A stretch of 64,000 nt of DNA from an uncultured Oscillospiraceae bacterium (GTDB lineage Bacteria > Bacillota > Clostridia > Oscillospirales > Ruminococcaceae). The translations under genes were made by a program, and so were the position numbers. The stretch covers positions 62,001-126,000 of the forward strand of contig CAKSPH010000001.1 of assembly GCA_934481355.1 (NCBI GenBank), written 5' to 3'. Numbering within the stretch: the first letter of the stretch is position 1; each line of letters begins with the position of its first letter. This document shows, in pieces, positions 29,921 through 38,148 of this stretch. Below the pieces are notes generated by a model. It was not told the DNA's origin. It made no database searches and worked only from the letters and a program-made list of their open reading frames with translations.

Positions 29921-30622
29921 TTATTTCCCCGACATGACCTCATAAGCCAGTCCAGCCGCCTCCGTTGAGATATTGCAGCCCATTCTCCACATCGGGATAT
30001 TTTCCGTCACCCGGTCGATGTGCCCCAGCAGAGCCGACATAGCCGCGGGCTCCTCCGGGCGGAGGGTCTGGTTCAGCAGCGCGTACACGGCTTTCTCAGC
30101 CGGGAGGGGCTCTATGAAATTCTCCGGGCTGCGCTCCAGCACGCATATGCCGCGCAGGGGAACGCACAGGTTGAGGTTCAGGTCGCTCTTGCCGCTCCAG
30201 GGAGTTCCGCAGGCAAAGATACCGTCCTCCCGGAGGAGTATAGCCGGCTTGTCGTCGTTGAGTATCGCGGCGCGTTCCCCGAAAAGCTCCAGCCAGAGCG
30301 CCGTGTGCGTGGATTTCCCGGTGCCGCTGGGCGCGGAGAACAGGTAGGCTCCCCCGTCCATCACCACAGCGCTGGAGTGGAGCATGAATCCCCCGAAGCC
30401 CAGAAGCTGCATATAGAAGCTCTCGGTTGTGCAGATTATCTCGCAGTTGTCGTCGTCAAGGGATGGCTCCTGCTGTTTCAGCCATTCGAATTTTTCCGGC
30501 TGGAACGGCACGCATATCTCCGGCGCGCCGCCGGAAAGGTATTTCTCCGCCCGGGCTGTCATTGTCGGAAAACGGAAGTCGCACTCCACGGCAAGACCGC
30601 AGATGTTGTATATCCTTGTCAT
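29921..30622 (-). CDS. HPr kinase/phosphorylase-like protein of a peptide cluster
   Basis: 233 residues. The P-loop is APSGTGKST (97-105), preceded by LHSSAVVMDGGAYLF and followed by ILNDDKPAIL and GTPWSGKSDLN, as in the HprK C-terminal fold used by lasso- and other RiPP-cluster kinases. The N-terminal regulatory domain of true HprK is absent. Such kinases phosphorylate peptides or small molecules; the substrate here is unknown. It is the last gene of a set with the Ig-like protein and the 51-residue peptide. A hairpin separates it from the peptide gene. ATG follows GAGGTG. Confidence 0.8.
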   Translation of the reverse strand: MTRIYNICGLAVECDFRFPTMTARAEKYLSGGAPEICVPFQPEKFEWLKQQEPSLDDDNCEIICTTESFYMQLLGFGGFMLHSSAVVMDGGAYLFSAPSGTGKSTHTALWLELFGERAAILNDDKPAILLREDGIFACGTPWSGKSDLNLNLCVPLRGICVLERSPENFIEPLPAEKAVYALLNQTLRPEEPAAMSALLGHIDRVTENIPMWRMGCNISTEAAGLAYEVMSGK

Positions 30623-30636
30623 TCACACCTCGTAAA

Positions 30637-30666
30637 AACGCCGGGCGCTTTTACACGTCCGGCGTT
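30637..30666 (-). terminator. hairpin between the small peptide and kinase genes
   Basis: AACGCCGG (30637-30644) pairs with CCGGCGTT (30659-30666); on the minus strand it is followed by TTT. It could be a partial terminator that lets the peptide mRNA exceed the kinase mRNA. Confidence 0.65.
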
Positions 30667-30692
30667 CAGTTATGCCGTCTTTACAGAGCGGA

Positions 30693-30848
30693 TCAGTTCC
30701 ATTCCCTGTCCTTGAGGTCGATCCTCAGGCCGTTGCCGATAACGTCGTCCGTCTTTTTCATGCCGGAAGATACGGTGCTGGCGGTGATGATATCCTCAGT
30801 GGTGAAAGCCGTGATCTCAATCTCAGGCTGAATGTATGTCTTTTTCAT
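30693..30848 (-). CDS. 51-residue precursor-like peptide
   Basis: A short gene with a good site (AGAGGAAA) 22 bases after the Ig-like protein gene. It begins MKKTYIQPEIEI and contains EDIITAS, then a Ser/Thr/Gly-rich centre and a charged C-terminus (DLKDREWN). The MKKxYxxPxIEI...EDI(I/V)T(A/S)S pattern is one I associate with small clostridial peptides that sit next to PqqD, kinase and exporter genes. I infer a leader followed by a C-terminal core of about 25 residues. No Cys is present, so it is not a lanthipeptide or sactipeptide. Processing and product are unknown. Confidence 0.7.
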   Translation of the reverse strand: MKKTYIQPEIEITAFTTEDIITASTVSSGMKKTDDVIGNGLRIDLKDREWN

Positions 30849-30870
30849 TGTGTAATTTCCTCTCTTTCAA

Positions 30871-33702
30871 TCAACCCTTGGGGACTGTGGGCACGATTCT
30901 TACTGTAATGCCGCCGAAGCTGTCCTCGATGCCTGTAATGTCAAGCATGATGTAATAAGCGCCGTTGCCGGAAACCCTGACGTTCTCACTGCCGTTGTTG
31001 TAGGAAACGTACTTGTAGCAGCCGTCAACGATCTCATATACGCTCTTGCCATCGCTGCCTCTTGTGATGATAATGGTGTAGCTCTCGTACTTCTCAGCGT
31101 CCTCCTCGGAGATAGCGAATACCGCGATCTGGGAAGCGCCGTTGTTTACAACAGTGTGTACCTTGGTGGACGGAGCATAGGTCTCCTCCTTCATCGCCCT
31201 GCTGGAAACAGCGGAAACAGTCAGGTCGTAGCCAGAGATTATCAGACCGCCCTCGCTGATGAGCTTAGCGTCCGCAGCGTTTACCTTGAACTCCACATAG
31301 CCGTCCTTGTCAACGGTGATGGTGCCGTACTGAGCGTCAGCCTTGCTCTTGACGGAGGAAAGAACTTCCCAGTTGCTGTCCATGATCTTGACCTGGTGAT
31401 ACTCAGCGGAGCCTGTGCTTACCTTGATCCTGATGGTATCGCCGATCTTCACGTCTGCCTTGGGAACCGTCACGCTCTTGCCCCAGTCGGTGCCGAGGTC
31501 GGTGCTTCCGCTCCAGATCTCCTTATCATTAACGGCAGGTGCGGGATCCGGCTTCTCTTCCGGTTTCTCTTCCTTAGCCTTTACGGTAACTGTGCACTTC
31601 GCGGTCTGGTCGCCGGCCTTTGCAGTGATGACAGCCTTACCAGCCTTTACAGCGGTAACAGTGCCGTCCTTGACGGTCGCAACGGATTCGTCGGAAGAAG
31701 TCCATGTAACGGTCTTGTCGGTAGCGTTATCGGGGGTTACGGTCGCCTTGAGGGCTGCTGTGCCGCCGACCGTGAGCTCAGCGGAGGTCTTGTCGAGAGT
31801 TACCTTTTCAACTGCAACGGTCTTAGCCTTTACGGTAACCTTGCACGCTGCGGAAACATCTCCGGCAGTTACGATGATCTCAGCGGTACCCTCGCCAACG
31901 AATGTAACGGAGCCTGCGTTTACAGTTGCAACCTTTTTATCAGAAGACTCCCATATAATGGCATCGGTGCATTCCTTGGTGTCATCCTTAGCGGTAACGT
32001 CAGCCTTTAACTCTGCCTTGTCGCCTGCCGTGCCGGAAAGCTCACTCTTGTCGAGCTTTATGGCTGTGGCGGGGTTGATTACCTCGGCGATGGATACTTC
32101 GCAGTCTGCGCTGTATGTGGTACCCTTTACGGTAGCGGTAATGGTGGTCTTTCCTCCTGCGGAACCGGAAACGGGCTTTACAAGACCGTCTTCAACGGTT
32201 GCGACTGTATTGTCAGCGGTCTTCCACTCGATTTCGCCGTCCGCAAGGTCCTCAGGCTGGATAGTAGCCGTGATCTTTACGCCTGCGGTGCTTGTTACGG
32301 GGATAGCAAGCTTATTGGTGCTGAGCTTCAGACCGGTTACCTTGTAAGCGATCTTACCGCCAGCAGTGTTGGTGCCGGTAAGCTCGTACTTCTTGGCAGC
32401 TTCCTCTGTGAGGACAACGGTTGCCATGTACTTCCTGCCGTCTACCTTAACGGAAACGGTGTAGTCCTTGTCGGTAAGGTCAGCAGAAACTACCTTTACG
32501 GCAGCCTTTGCCTTATCGGCTGCATCTTCCTTGGTAGCGCCTGTAACATCGCCTGCTGTGATGGTTGCGGTTACTTTCTTCTTTTCAGCCTTGAGTGCAA
32601 CGGTATCCTTGATAGTCTTGTCAGACTTATAAGCTGCGGTGACAGTTACATTGCCTGCGCCAACGAATGTCACCTTACCGGTGGTCTCGTCAACTGTTGC
32701 TACGTCTGTATTGTCGGAGCTCCATACGATGTCCTTATCCTCAACGGTAGCGTCATCGTTTACGGAAGCTGTAAGAGTTACATCGTCGCCTACATTGTAT
32801 GTTGTCTTTGCAGGAGCAGCGATCTTTACATCGGATACGGGTACTTCTTTCTTTGCAAGTTCATCTGCATTAAGAACATATCCATTTGAATATTCAATTG
32901 AAACAACAGATATTATTCCACCGCCATACTCCTCAAACTTCAAGTGTGTAGAACCGTCATCTGCTACATAGGTTTTGAGATTAATCTCAATCTTATCGCC
33001 AGCTTTTGAAGTGCCGCCTGCTGAGGTAGCTTTGTAAGAGTCGCTAACCCAATCGCCAGCCGCCGAAGAATTAGTTCCTACCTGTCCATTAGACCAGCCA
33101 TCGCCATCATTGTTCATTACGATTGTAGCTTTTAAAGAGGTAGAACCAGCCGCTCCTTCTACTTTCGTAATCTCTAACGAATTATCCTTTGTAACAACTG
33201 CAATACGATTTCTAACCGGTTCGTAAACATATCCATTAGAATATTCTATGGAATCAATAATAATAGCTCCACCGCCATATTCTTCAACCTTCAGAATTGT
33301 ATCGCCATTGTCCGCTACATAGGTATCAAGCGTAATCTGAATCTTATCGCCAGCTTTTGAAGTGCCGCCTGCTGAGGTAGCTTTGTAAGAGTCGCTAACC
33401 CAATCGCCAGCCGCCGAAGAATTAGTTCCTACCTGTCCATTAGACCAGCCATAAGCATCATTAAGCATTGTAAGATTGACTGTAACACTATTTGAGCCAG
33501 CAGCCTCAGGCACGCTTGTTATCTCTATAGATTTTCCATCATACCCTTTATTCTCATCACCAAGGATAAAGTTCGGGGTGCAATTTGTCATAGTTATTGA
33601 ACCCGGCGCCTCATATGCACTCGCCGTAACCTGGCAAACGACAGCAGAGCTTACCGCCATAACAGCCGCCATTGAAGCAGCCATTGCACGCTTGAATCTC
33701 AT
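30871..33702 (-). CDS. secreted Ig-like (Big_2) repeat protein with a duplicated N-terminal module
   Basis: 943 residues from ATG 33702 (behind GGAGG). A signal peptide (MRFKRAMAASMAAVMAVSSA) is probably cut after ASA. Two copies of a roughly 120-residue module follow, each ending SIEYSNGYV and sharing WSNGQVGTNSSAAGDWVSDS; they resemble beta-sandwich carbohydrate-binding modules, but the family is unsure. Then come four Big_2 domains (WSSDNTDVATVD, WKTADNTVATVE, WESSDKKVATVN, WTSSDESVATVK) and a C-terminal domain ending TVRIVPTVPKG. There is no LPXTG or membrane anchor. It may be a cell-surface or extracellular binding protein. It is co-directional with the peptide and kinase genes. Confidence 0.85.
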   Translation of the reverse strand: MRFKRAMAASMAAVMAVSSAVVCQVTASAYEAPGSITMTNCTPNFILGDENKGYDGKSIEITSVPEAAGSNSVTVNLTMLNDAYGWSNGQVGTNSSAAGDWVSDSYKATSAGGTSKAGDKIQITLDTYVADNGDTILKVEEYGGGAIIIDSIEYSNGYVYEPVRNRIAVVTKDNSLEITKVEGAAGSTSLKATIVMNNDGDGWSNGQVGTNSSAAGDWVSDSYKATSAGGTSKAGDKIEINLKTYVADDGSTHLKFEEYGGGIISVVSIEYSNGYVLNADELAKKEVPVSDVKIAAPAKTTYNVGDDVTLTASVNDDATVEDKDIVWSSDNTDVATVDETTGKVTFVGAGNVTVTAAYKSDKTIKDTVALKAEKKKVTATITAGDVTGATKEDAADKAKAAVKVVSADLTDKDYTVSVKVDGRKYMATVVLTEEAAKKYELTGTNTAGGKIAYKVTGLKLSTNKLAIPVTSTAGVKITATIQPEDLADGEIEWKTADNTVATVEDGLVKPVSGSAGGKTTITATVKGTTYSADCEVSIAEVINPATAIKLDKSELSGTAGDKAELKADVTAKDDTKECTDAIIWESSDKKVATVNAGSVTFVGEGTAEIIVTAGDVSAACKVTVKAKTVAVEKVTLDKTSAELTVGGTAALKATVTPDNATDKTVTWTSSDESVATVKDGTVTAVKAGKAVITAKAGDQTAKCTVTVKAKEEKPEEKPDPAPAVNDKEIWSGSTDLGTDWGKSVTVPKADVKIGDTIRIKVSTGSAEYHQVKIMDSNWEVLSSVKSKADAQYGTITVDKDGYVEFKVNAADAKLISEGGLIISGYDLTVSAVSSRAMKEETYAPSTKVHTVVNNGASQIAVFAISEEDAEKYESYTIIITRGSDGKSVYEIVDGCYKYVSYNNGSENVRVSGNGAYYIMLDITGIEDSFGGITVRIVPTVPKG
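32990..33100. repeat. 111-bp perfect repeat, copy 1, inside the Ig-like protein gene
   Basis: The 111 bases are identical to 33341-33451, including third codon positions, while the flanking parts of the two protein modules have diverged. This points to recent duplication or gene conversion. Confidence 0.9.
33341..33451. repeat. 111-bp perfect repeat, copy 2
   Basis: Identical to 32990-33100, 351 bases away in direct orientation, which is an exact multiple of three; recombination between the copies would delete one module in frame. Confidence 0.9.
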
Positions 33703-33767
33703 AAAATTAACCTCCATAAAAAGTAATTTGTTTTTCTCCCGTCAAGGAAAATAAATCCTCATTTTTG

Positions 33768-33796
33768 ATTATAACTTTAATTTTACGAAAAGTCAA
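33768..33796 (-). promoter_or_regulatory. promoter of the Ig-like protein/peptide/kinase operon
   Basis: TTGACT (33791-33796) and TATAAT (33768-33773), spacing 17. The -35 and next bases (TTGACTTTTC) are identical to those of the divergent promoter at 33894. Confidence 0.8.
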
Positions 33797-33893
33797 GCAA
33801 TAAAAGTCCCCTGCACGGCAATTTCTCCATTAACTACTAATACGGAATAAATTCTTTGTGCACTTTTACCCGCCCGCCGTGTAACAGCCGGCA

Positions 33894-33922
33894 TTGACTT
33901 TTCACAGATGATATTATATAAT
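33894..33922 (+). promoter_or_regulatory. promoter of the pqqD-peptidase-ABC-nucleotidyltransferase operon
   Basis: TTGACT (33894-33899) and TATAAT (33917-33922), spacing 17; the two divergent promoters of the cluster are about 100 bases apart. Confidence 0.85.
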
Positions 33923-33953
33923 TAAAGCATACTTTACAGAAAGAGGTATACCT

Positions 33954-34217
33954 ATGAAAATAAAAGACGGTTTCATGCTGAGAAAGGTCGGCGGGCAGTA
34001 TGTCGTTGTGGCTCTTGGCGAGGCAAGCCGCAGCTTCAACGGAATAATCCGCCTTAACGAAAGCGGGAAGTTCCTGTGGGAGCAGCTCTCCGCCGACAAG
34101 ACCCCGGAGCAGCTCTGCGCCGCGCTCCTCGGCGAATACGACGTTACCCCGGAGCAGGCGCAGGCAGACGTCGCCGCGTTCACGGAAAAGCTGAAAAAGG
34201 CGGCGCTCCTTGCCTGA
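33954..34217 (+). CDS. PqqD family peptide-binding protein
   Basis: 87 residues of PqqD fold: FNGIIRLNESGKFLWEQLSA and a C-terminal helix-rich wing (TPEQLCAALLGEYDVTPEQA). PqqD-like proteins (RiPP recognition elements) bind leader peptides and present them to enzymes. This one is free-standing, as in many RiPP clusters. ATG follows AAAGAGGT. It is the first gene of a four-gene run; its end overlaps the peptidase frame. The candidate ligand is the divergent 51-residue peptide. Confidence 0.85.
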   Translation: MKIKDGFMLRKVGGQYVVVALGEASRSFNGIIRLNESGKFLWEQLSADKTPEQLCAALLGEYDVTPEQAQADVAAFTEKLKKAALLA

Positions 34218-34653
34218 GCAGAGATTCCGCCTGTCGGATTACGACGAAACTATCCGCGCAGTGCTGGAAAGCGGCGGGGAGTTCACGATTTTCCCCCGGG
34301 GCACGAGTATGCTGCCGCTGATAGTCCAGGGCAGGGACAGCGTGACCCTCGAAAAAGCCCCGGTCAGACCCGGAGACATCGCGTTCTATCAGCGCGCGGA
34401 CGGCTCCTATATATTACACCGGGTAATATCTAGGCAGGGCGGGAGCTTCACCATGTGCGGCGACAACCAGCTCTCCCCGGAGCCCGGAATTAAGCCGGAG
34501 CAGATAGCGGCGCGCGTAAGGTACATCACCCGGAACGGAAAGAAAATTCCGGCGGACAAGCTCTCCTACCGGGCGTACGTTTTCCTCTGGAGGAGCTTCT
34601 TTATACGCCGCGTATATTTCAGACTGCGGAGGTTGTTTCATGGCGAAAAATAA
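34210..34653 (+). CDS. S24/S26 family signal-peptidase-like protein
   Basis: 147 residues with the serine motif GTSMLP (Ser 33) and, where bacterial SPase I has a Lys, the ILHRVI motif (His 70), as in the Ser-His signal peptidases of the ER/SipW type. VRPGDIAFY and FTMCGDN complete the fold. No clear membrane helix, so it may act in the cytosol or at the membrane. It may cut the cluster peptide; inferred from position. Start: TTG 34210 behind AAGGCGG is the best choice, overlapping the pqqD stop; a later start is possible. Confidence 0.75.
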   Translation: MPEQRFRLSDYDETIRAVLESGGEFTIFPRGTSMLPLIVQGRDSVTLEKAPVRPGDIAFYQRADGSYILHRVISRQGGSFTMCGDNQLSPEPGIKPEQIAARVRYITRNGKKIPADKLSYRAYVFLWRSFFIRRVYFRLRRLFHGEK

Positions 34654-36289
34654 CGACCGGGCGGCGCTCCGCTGGCTGTTCCGCCGCACGGAGGGACGCC
34701 GCGGCTCCCTTGCCGTCATAATAGCCGGGAACGCACTGTTCGCCGCCGCCGGTACTGCATTCGCGCTGTTCTGCCGGGGAGTCATCGACAGCGCCGTTTC
34801 CCGGGACAGCGGCGGGATACTGAAATACGCGCTTCTGCTTGCCGGAGCCGTGCTGCTCCAGCTTGTCCTGCGGCTGGTGTGCAACAGCCTTTCCGAGCAG
34901 GTCGCGGCGCGCTGTGAAATGGATATCCGCGGCGGTATCCTGTCGAAGCTGCTTTCCGCAGAGTCCGGCTCCGTCAGGAAGTACCACAGCGGCGAGCTGC
35001 TCAACCGTATGTTCTCGGACGCGGATATCTGCGCCGGGGCGATATCCGACATAGTTCCCACGGCGGTGAACCTCGTCACCCAGCTCGTCTGCGCGGCGGT
35101 GCTGATGATTGTTCTGGAGCCGTGGTTCGCGCTGCTTTTCACTGCGGCGGGAGCCGTGCTGTTCGCCGTGACCCGGCTTCTGCGCGGCAGGCTGAAAGGG
35201 CTCCACAAGCAGGTTCAGGAGAAGGGCGGCGTTGTGCGCTCCTTTTTGCAGGAGGCTCTGGAGAGCCTGCCCGTTATCAAGGTTTTCGGCGCCGGAAGCC
35301 GCGTGGAGCGCCGCAATTCCGAGAATCAGCAGGCGCACTACGATATCCGCATGAAGCGCCGCACGTTCGGCATTCTCGCGGGCGCGGGATTCAGCCTTGT
35401 GTTTCAGGCGGGGTACGTCCTCGCGCTGGTGTGGGGAGCTTTCGGGATATTCTCCGGCTCTATGACCTACGGAACCCTCACGGCGGTGTTACAGCTCGTT
35501 AATCAGATACAGTCGCCGTTCGCGGGGCTGTCCTCGCTGTTCCCGCAGTATTACGCGGCTGCCGCTTCCGCTGAGCGCATTATGGAGCTGGAGGCGCTCC
35601 CGCAGGAAAAGCCCGCAGAAAACACCCTCGGCTACTCCGATTTCCGGGAGCTTTGCGTTTCCGGGCTGAGTTTCTCCTACGGCAGGAACGACGTCATCAC
35701 CCGGGCGGACTTCACCCTGCAAAAGGGCAGCATGACCGCCCTGACAGGAATTTCCGGCGGCGGAAAATCCACGCTGTTCATGCTCCTGCTGGGAGTTTAC
35801 CAGCCGCAGGGCGGAAAAATCGAGTTCACCGGAACGGACGGCACGTGCCCTCCCGGGCAGTCCGTCCGCGGAATGCTTGCCTACGTCCCGCAGGGGAACT
35901 GCCTGTTTTCCGGAACTATCCGCGAGAATATCTCGTTTTTCTCCGAATCCCCGGACGATGAAAGGATAATGCAGGCTGCGGAAGCCGCGTGCGCCGCCGG
36001 ATTCATCGGCGAATTTCCCGAGGGGCTCGACACCCGTATCGGCGAGGGCGGAGCCGGGCTGTCCGAGGGACAGGCGCAGAGGATAGCCGTGGCACGGGCT
36101 TTATACAGCGGCGCGGGATTCCTGCTGCTGGACGAGGCGACCTCCGCGCTGGACGAACAGACGGAATCCCGGCTGCTTGAAAACATCGCGGCAATGGACG
36201 GAAAAACGGTGCTGATAGTCACCCACCGCCCCGCAGCCCTCAGGATATGCACACAGAGGCTCACTCTAAAGGACGGTGTGATAGAATGA
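34640..36289 (+). CDS. ABC exporter, fused permease and ATPase
   Basis: 549 residues. Six membrane helices lie in the first 300 residues. An ATPase domain follows with Walker A GISGGGKST (370-378), signature LSEGQ (474-478, a Glu in place of the usual second Gly), Walker B FLLLDE (Asp 498, Glu 499) and the H-loop THRP. There is no C39 peptidase domain, so leader removal would need the neighbouring S24/S26 protein. It probably exports the cluster peptide. The ATG follows CGGAGG and overlaps the peptidase gene by 14 bases. Confidence 0.9.
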   Translation: MAKNNDRAALRWLFRRTEGRRGSLAVIIAGNALFAAAGTAFALFCRGVIDSAVSRDSGGILKYALLLAGAVLLQLVLRLVCNSLSEQVAARCEMDIRGGILSKLLSAESGSVRKYHSGELLNRMFSDADICAGAISDIVPTAVNLVTQLVCAAVLMIVLEPWFALLFTAAGAVLFAVTRLLRGRLKGLHKQVQEKGGVVRSFLQEALESLPVIKVFGAGSRVERRNSENQQAHYDIRMKRRTFGILAGAGFSLVFQAGYVLALVWGAFGIFSGSMTYGTLTAVLQLVNQIQSPFAGLSSLFPQYYAAAASAERIMELEALPQEKPAENTLGYSDFRELCVSGLSFSYGRNDVITRADFTLQKGSMTALTGISGGGKSTLFMLLLGVYQPQGGKIEFTGTDGTCPPGQSVRGMLAYVPQGNCLFSGTIRENISFFSESPDDERIMQAAEAACAAGFIGEFPEGLDTRIGEGGAGLSEGQAQRIAVARALYSGAGFLLLDEATSALDEQTESRLLENIAAMDGKTVLIVTHRPAALRICTQRLTLKDGVIE

Positions 36290-37368
36290 CAAATGCCGAA
36301 TACCTCATAGCGCTGCTGAACAGCCAGCTCCGCGGGAGCACTCCCCCGGAGCCGCCGGAGGGCTGCGACATGGCTCAGATAATGCAGCTCGCGGAGCGGC
36401 ACAGCGTTGCCGGAATGGCGTACTACGCGGCGGAGCAGCTCCGTACTCCCCTCTCGCCGGAACTTTCGGCAAAATGGTCGCAGATACGCGACAAGGCGCT
36501 TGTAAAGGACATCACACAGCTTTCCGAGCTTGACGCGATAAGCGCGGCTTTCGAAATGGCGGGGGTGCGCTTCCTGCCGCTGAAAGGGAGCATTATAAAG
36601 GGACTCTACCCGCAGAGCGATATGCGCACCATGTCCGACATTGATATGCTGACAGACGGGGAAAACGCCGCCAAAGCCCGGGACATCATGTCCGGGCTGG
36701 GATACTCCTGCGAGCATTTCGGCTATGATGTGCACGATATCTACCACAAGCCCCCGGTGATGAACGTCGAGGTGCACCGGGCGCTTTTCGGCGAGGAGGG
36801 TCAGGAATTCCAGGCGGTATTCTCCGACCCTTGGCAGCTCTGCACGCACGACGGCATGAGATACGAATTCACCCCGGACGCGTTCTTCGCGTATGTTCTG
36901 GCGCACGCGATAAAGCACCTTGAAGAGGGCGGCACCGGGATCCGCACGGTAATGGACCTGCGGGTCTGCGTGAGCTCCGATATGGGCATAGACCCGCAGA
37001 ACTCGCTGAAGCTGCTGGAGCCCTCCGGGAAAAGCGGCCTTGCGGCCCGGCTTCTGGAACTTTCGGAGGTGTGGTTCGGCGGGAGATCCCACACGGAGGA
37101 GACCCGCGGGCTGGAACAGTATATTCTCGGCAGCGGCACCTACGGCACGTTCGAAAATTTCTCCGCCCTGAGGATAGAGAGATCCGGCAGGGCGGGATAT
37201 GCGCTGGGGCTGCTGTTCCCGACATTCACCCACATGAAGCAGCATTATCCGGTGCTGAAAAAGGCGCCGTTCCTGCTGCCGTTCTGCTGGCTGTTCCGGC
37301 TGGTCACAAAGCCGTTCATAAACCGCCGCCAGAACGCGGAAAAGCTCCGCATGATAATAAAAAAATGA
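36286..37368 (+). CDS. nucleotidyltransferase family protein (NTP_transf_5-like)
   Basis: 360 residues. LPLKGSIIKGLYP (98-109) followed by DMRTMSDIDML with Asp 118 and Asp 120 matches the PF14907-type nucleotidyltransferase fold often seen in peptide and lasso clusters. The C-terminal half is helical with a hydrophobic and basic end. It may nucleotidylate a peptide or small molecule; no substrate is known. ATG 36286 overlaps the ABC stop (ATGA); the frame extends 13 codons upstream without a site. A terminator follows. Confidence 0.8.
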   Translation: MTNAEYLIALLNSQLRGSTPPEPPEGCDMAQIMQLAERHSVAGMAYYAAEQLRTPLSPELSAKWSQIRDKALVKDITQLSELDAISAAFEMAGVRFLPLKGSIIKGLYPQSDMRTMSDIDMLTDGENAAKARDIMSGLGYSCEHFGYDVHDIYHKPPVMNVEVHRALFGEEGQEFQAVFSDPWQLCTHDGMRYEFTPDAFFAYVLAHAIKHLEEGGTGIRTVMDLRVCVSSDMGIDPQNSLKLLEPSGKSGLAARLLELSEVWFGGRSHTEETRGLEQYILGSGTYGTFENFSALRIERSGRAGYALGLLFPTFTHMKQHYPVLKKAPFLLPFCWLFRLVTKPFINRRQNAEKLRMIIKK

Positions 37369-37402
37369 TTGATGGACTAATCAAATTTGTGCTATCTGCA
37401 AA

Positions 37403-37433
37403 ATACTCCCGGAGTTTTCCGGGGGTATTTTTG
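37403..37433 (+). terminator. terminator of the peptide-export operon
   Basis: ATACTCCCGGA (37403-37413) pairs with TCCGGGGGTAT (37418-37428, one G-T pair) around GTTT, followed by TTTTTG. Confidence 0.9.
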
Positions 37434-37493
37434 TATCTGCGGGTATAGATTTTTCTCAGAGAATGTGATATAATACAGTAGTATTGTATTGTA

Positions 37494-37510
37494 TCCCCGC
37501 ACGCCGGGGA
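37494..37510 (+). promoter_or_regulatory. leader hairpin and -10 element before panT
   Basis: A TATAAT lies at 37469-37474 without a clear -35. A small hairpin TCCCCG / CGGGGA follows in the leader, 25 bases before the panT start. Confidence 0.4.
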
Positions 37511-37535
37511 ATGATAACAAGGAGGAAAATTCAAT

Positions 37536-38132
37536 ATGAACAGTGAAAAGATCCACAAGATGGTCGGAACAGCAGTCCTGACCGCAGTCGTTGTCGTCGT
37601 TTATTTACTGACGATGGGACTTATGATCGGTCCGTTCAACATCACATTCGCCCTTATCCCGATAGTAGTCGGCGCGGCACTATACGGCTGGCAGGCGGGC
37701 GGCTGGCTCGGACTGGTATTCGGCGCAATGGTATTATTTACCGGAGGCGCTAATGCATTTCTCGTTATAAACGTACCCGGAACTATCATAACGGTACTTG
37801 TCAAGGGCGCTGCCGCGGGCGTTATCTCCGGACTTATCTATAACGCGCTTGAGAAAAAGAACCGCTGGGCTGCAACGATCTGCGCCGCTGTTGCCGCACC
37901 GGTCGCAAACACCGGAATATTCCTGCTGGGCTGCCTTGCATTCTTCATGGATACCCTTGCGGAATGGGCGGCTGGCTTAGGCTTTGAAAATGTGACTGTA
38001 TATATCTTTACAGGTCTTGTCGGTGTGAACTTCCTCGTGGAACTGGGTGCAAACCTGCTCTTAAGCTCCATAATAGTAAGAATAATCGACATAGTAAAGA
38101 ACAAGCTGGCGTCAGACAAGGCGCGTGTATAA
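37536..38132 (+). CDS. panT: ECF transporter S component, probably for pantothenate
   Basis: 198 residues with six hydrophobic helices typical of ECF substrate-binding subunits (GPFNITFALIPIVVGAALYG, GANAFLVINVPGTI). S components borrow the shared EcfA/T energising module encoded elsewhere. Specificity is inferred: the next gene, 16 bases on, is type III pantothenate kinase, an arrangement seen for PanT. ATG follows AAGGAGG. Other vitamin specificities remain possible from the sequence alone. Confidence 0.8.
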   Translation: MNSEKIHKMVGTAVLTAVVVVVYLLTMGLMIGPFNITFALIPIVVGAALYGWQAGGWLGLVFGAMVLFTGGANAFLVINVPGTIITVLVKGAAAGVISGLIYNALEKKNRWAATICAAVAAPVANTGIFLLGCLAFFMDTLAEWAAGLGFENVTVYIFTGLVGVNFLVELGANLLLSSIIVRIIDIVKNKLASDKARV

Positions 38133-38148
38133 CGCCAAAGGAGCAGCA

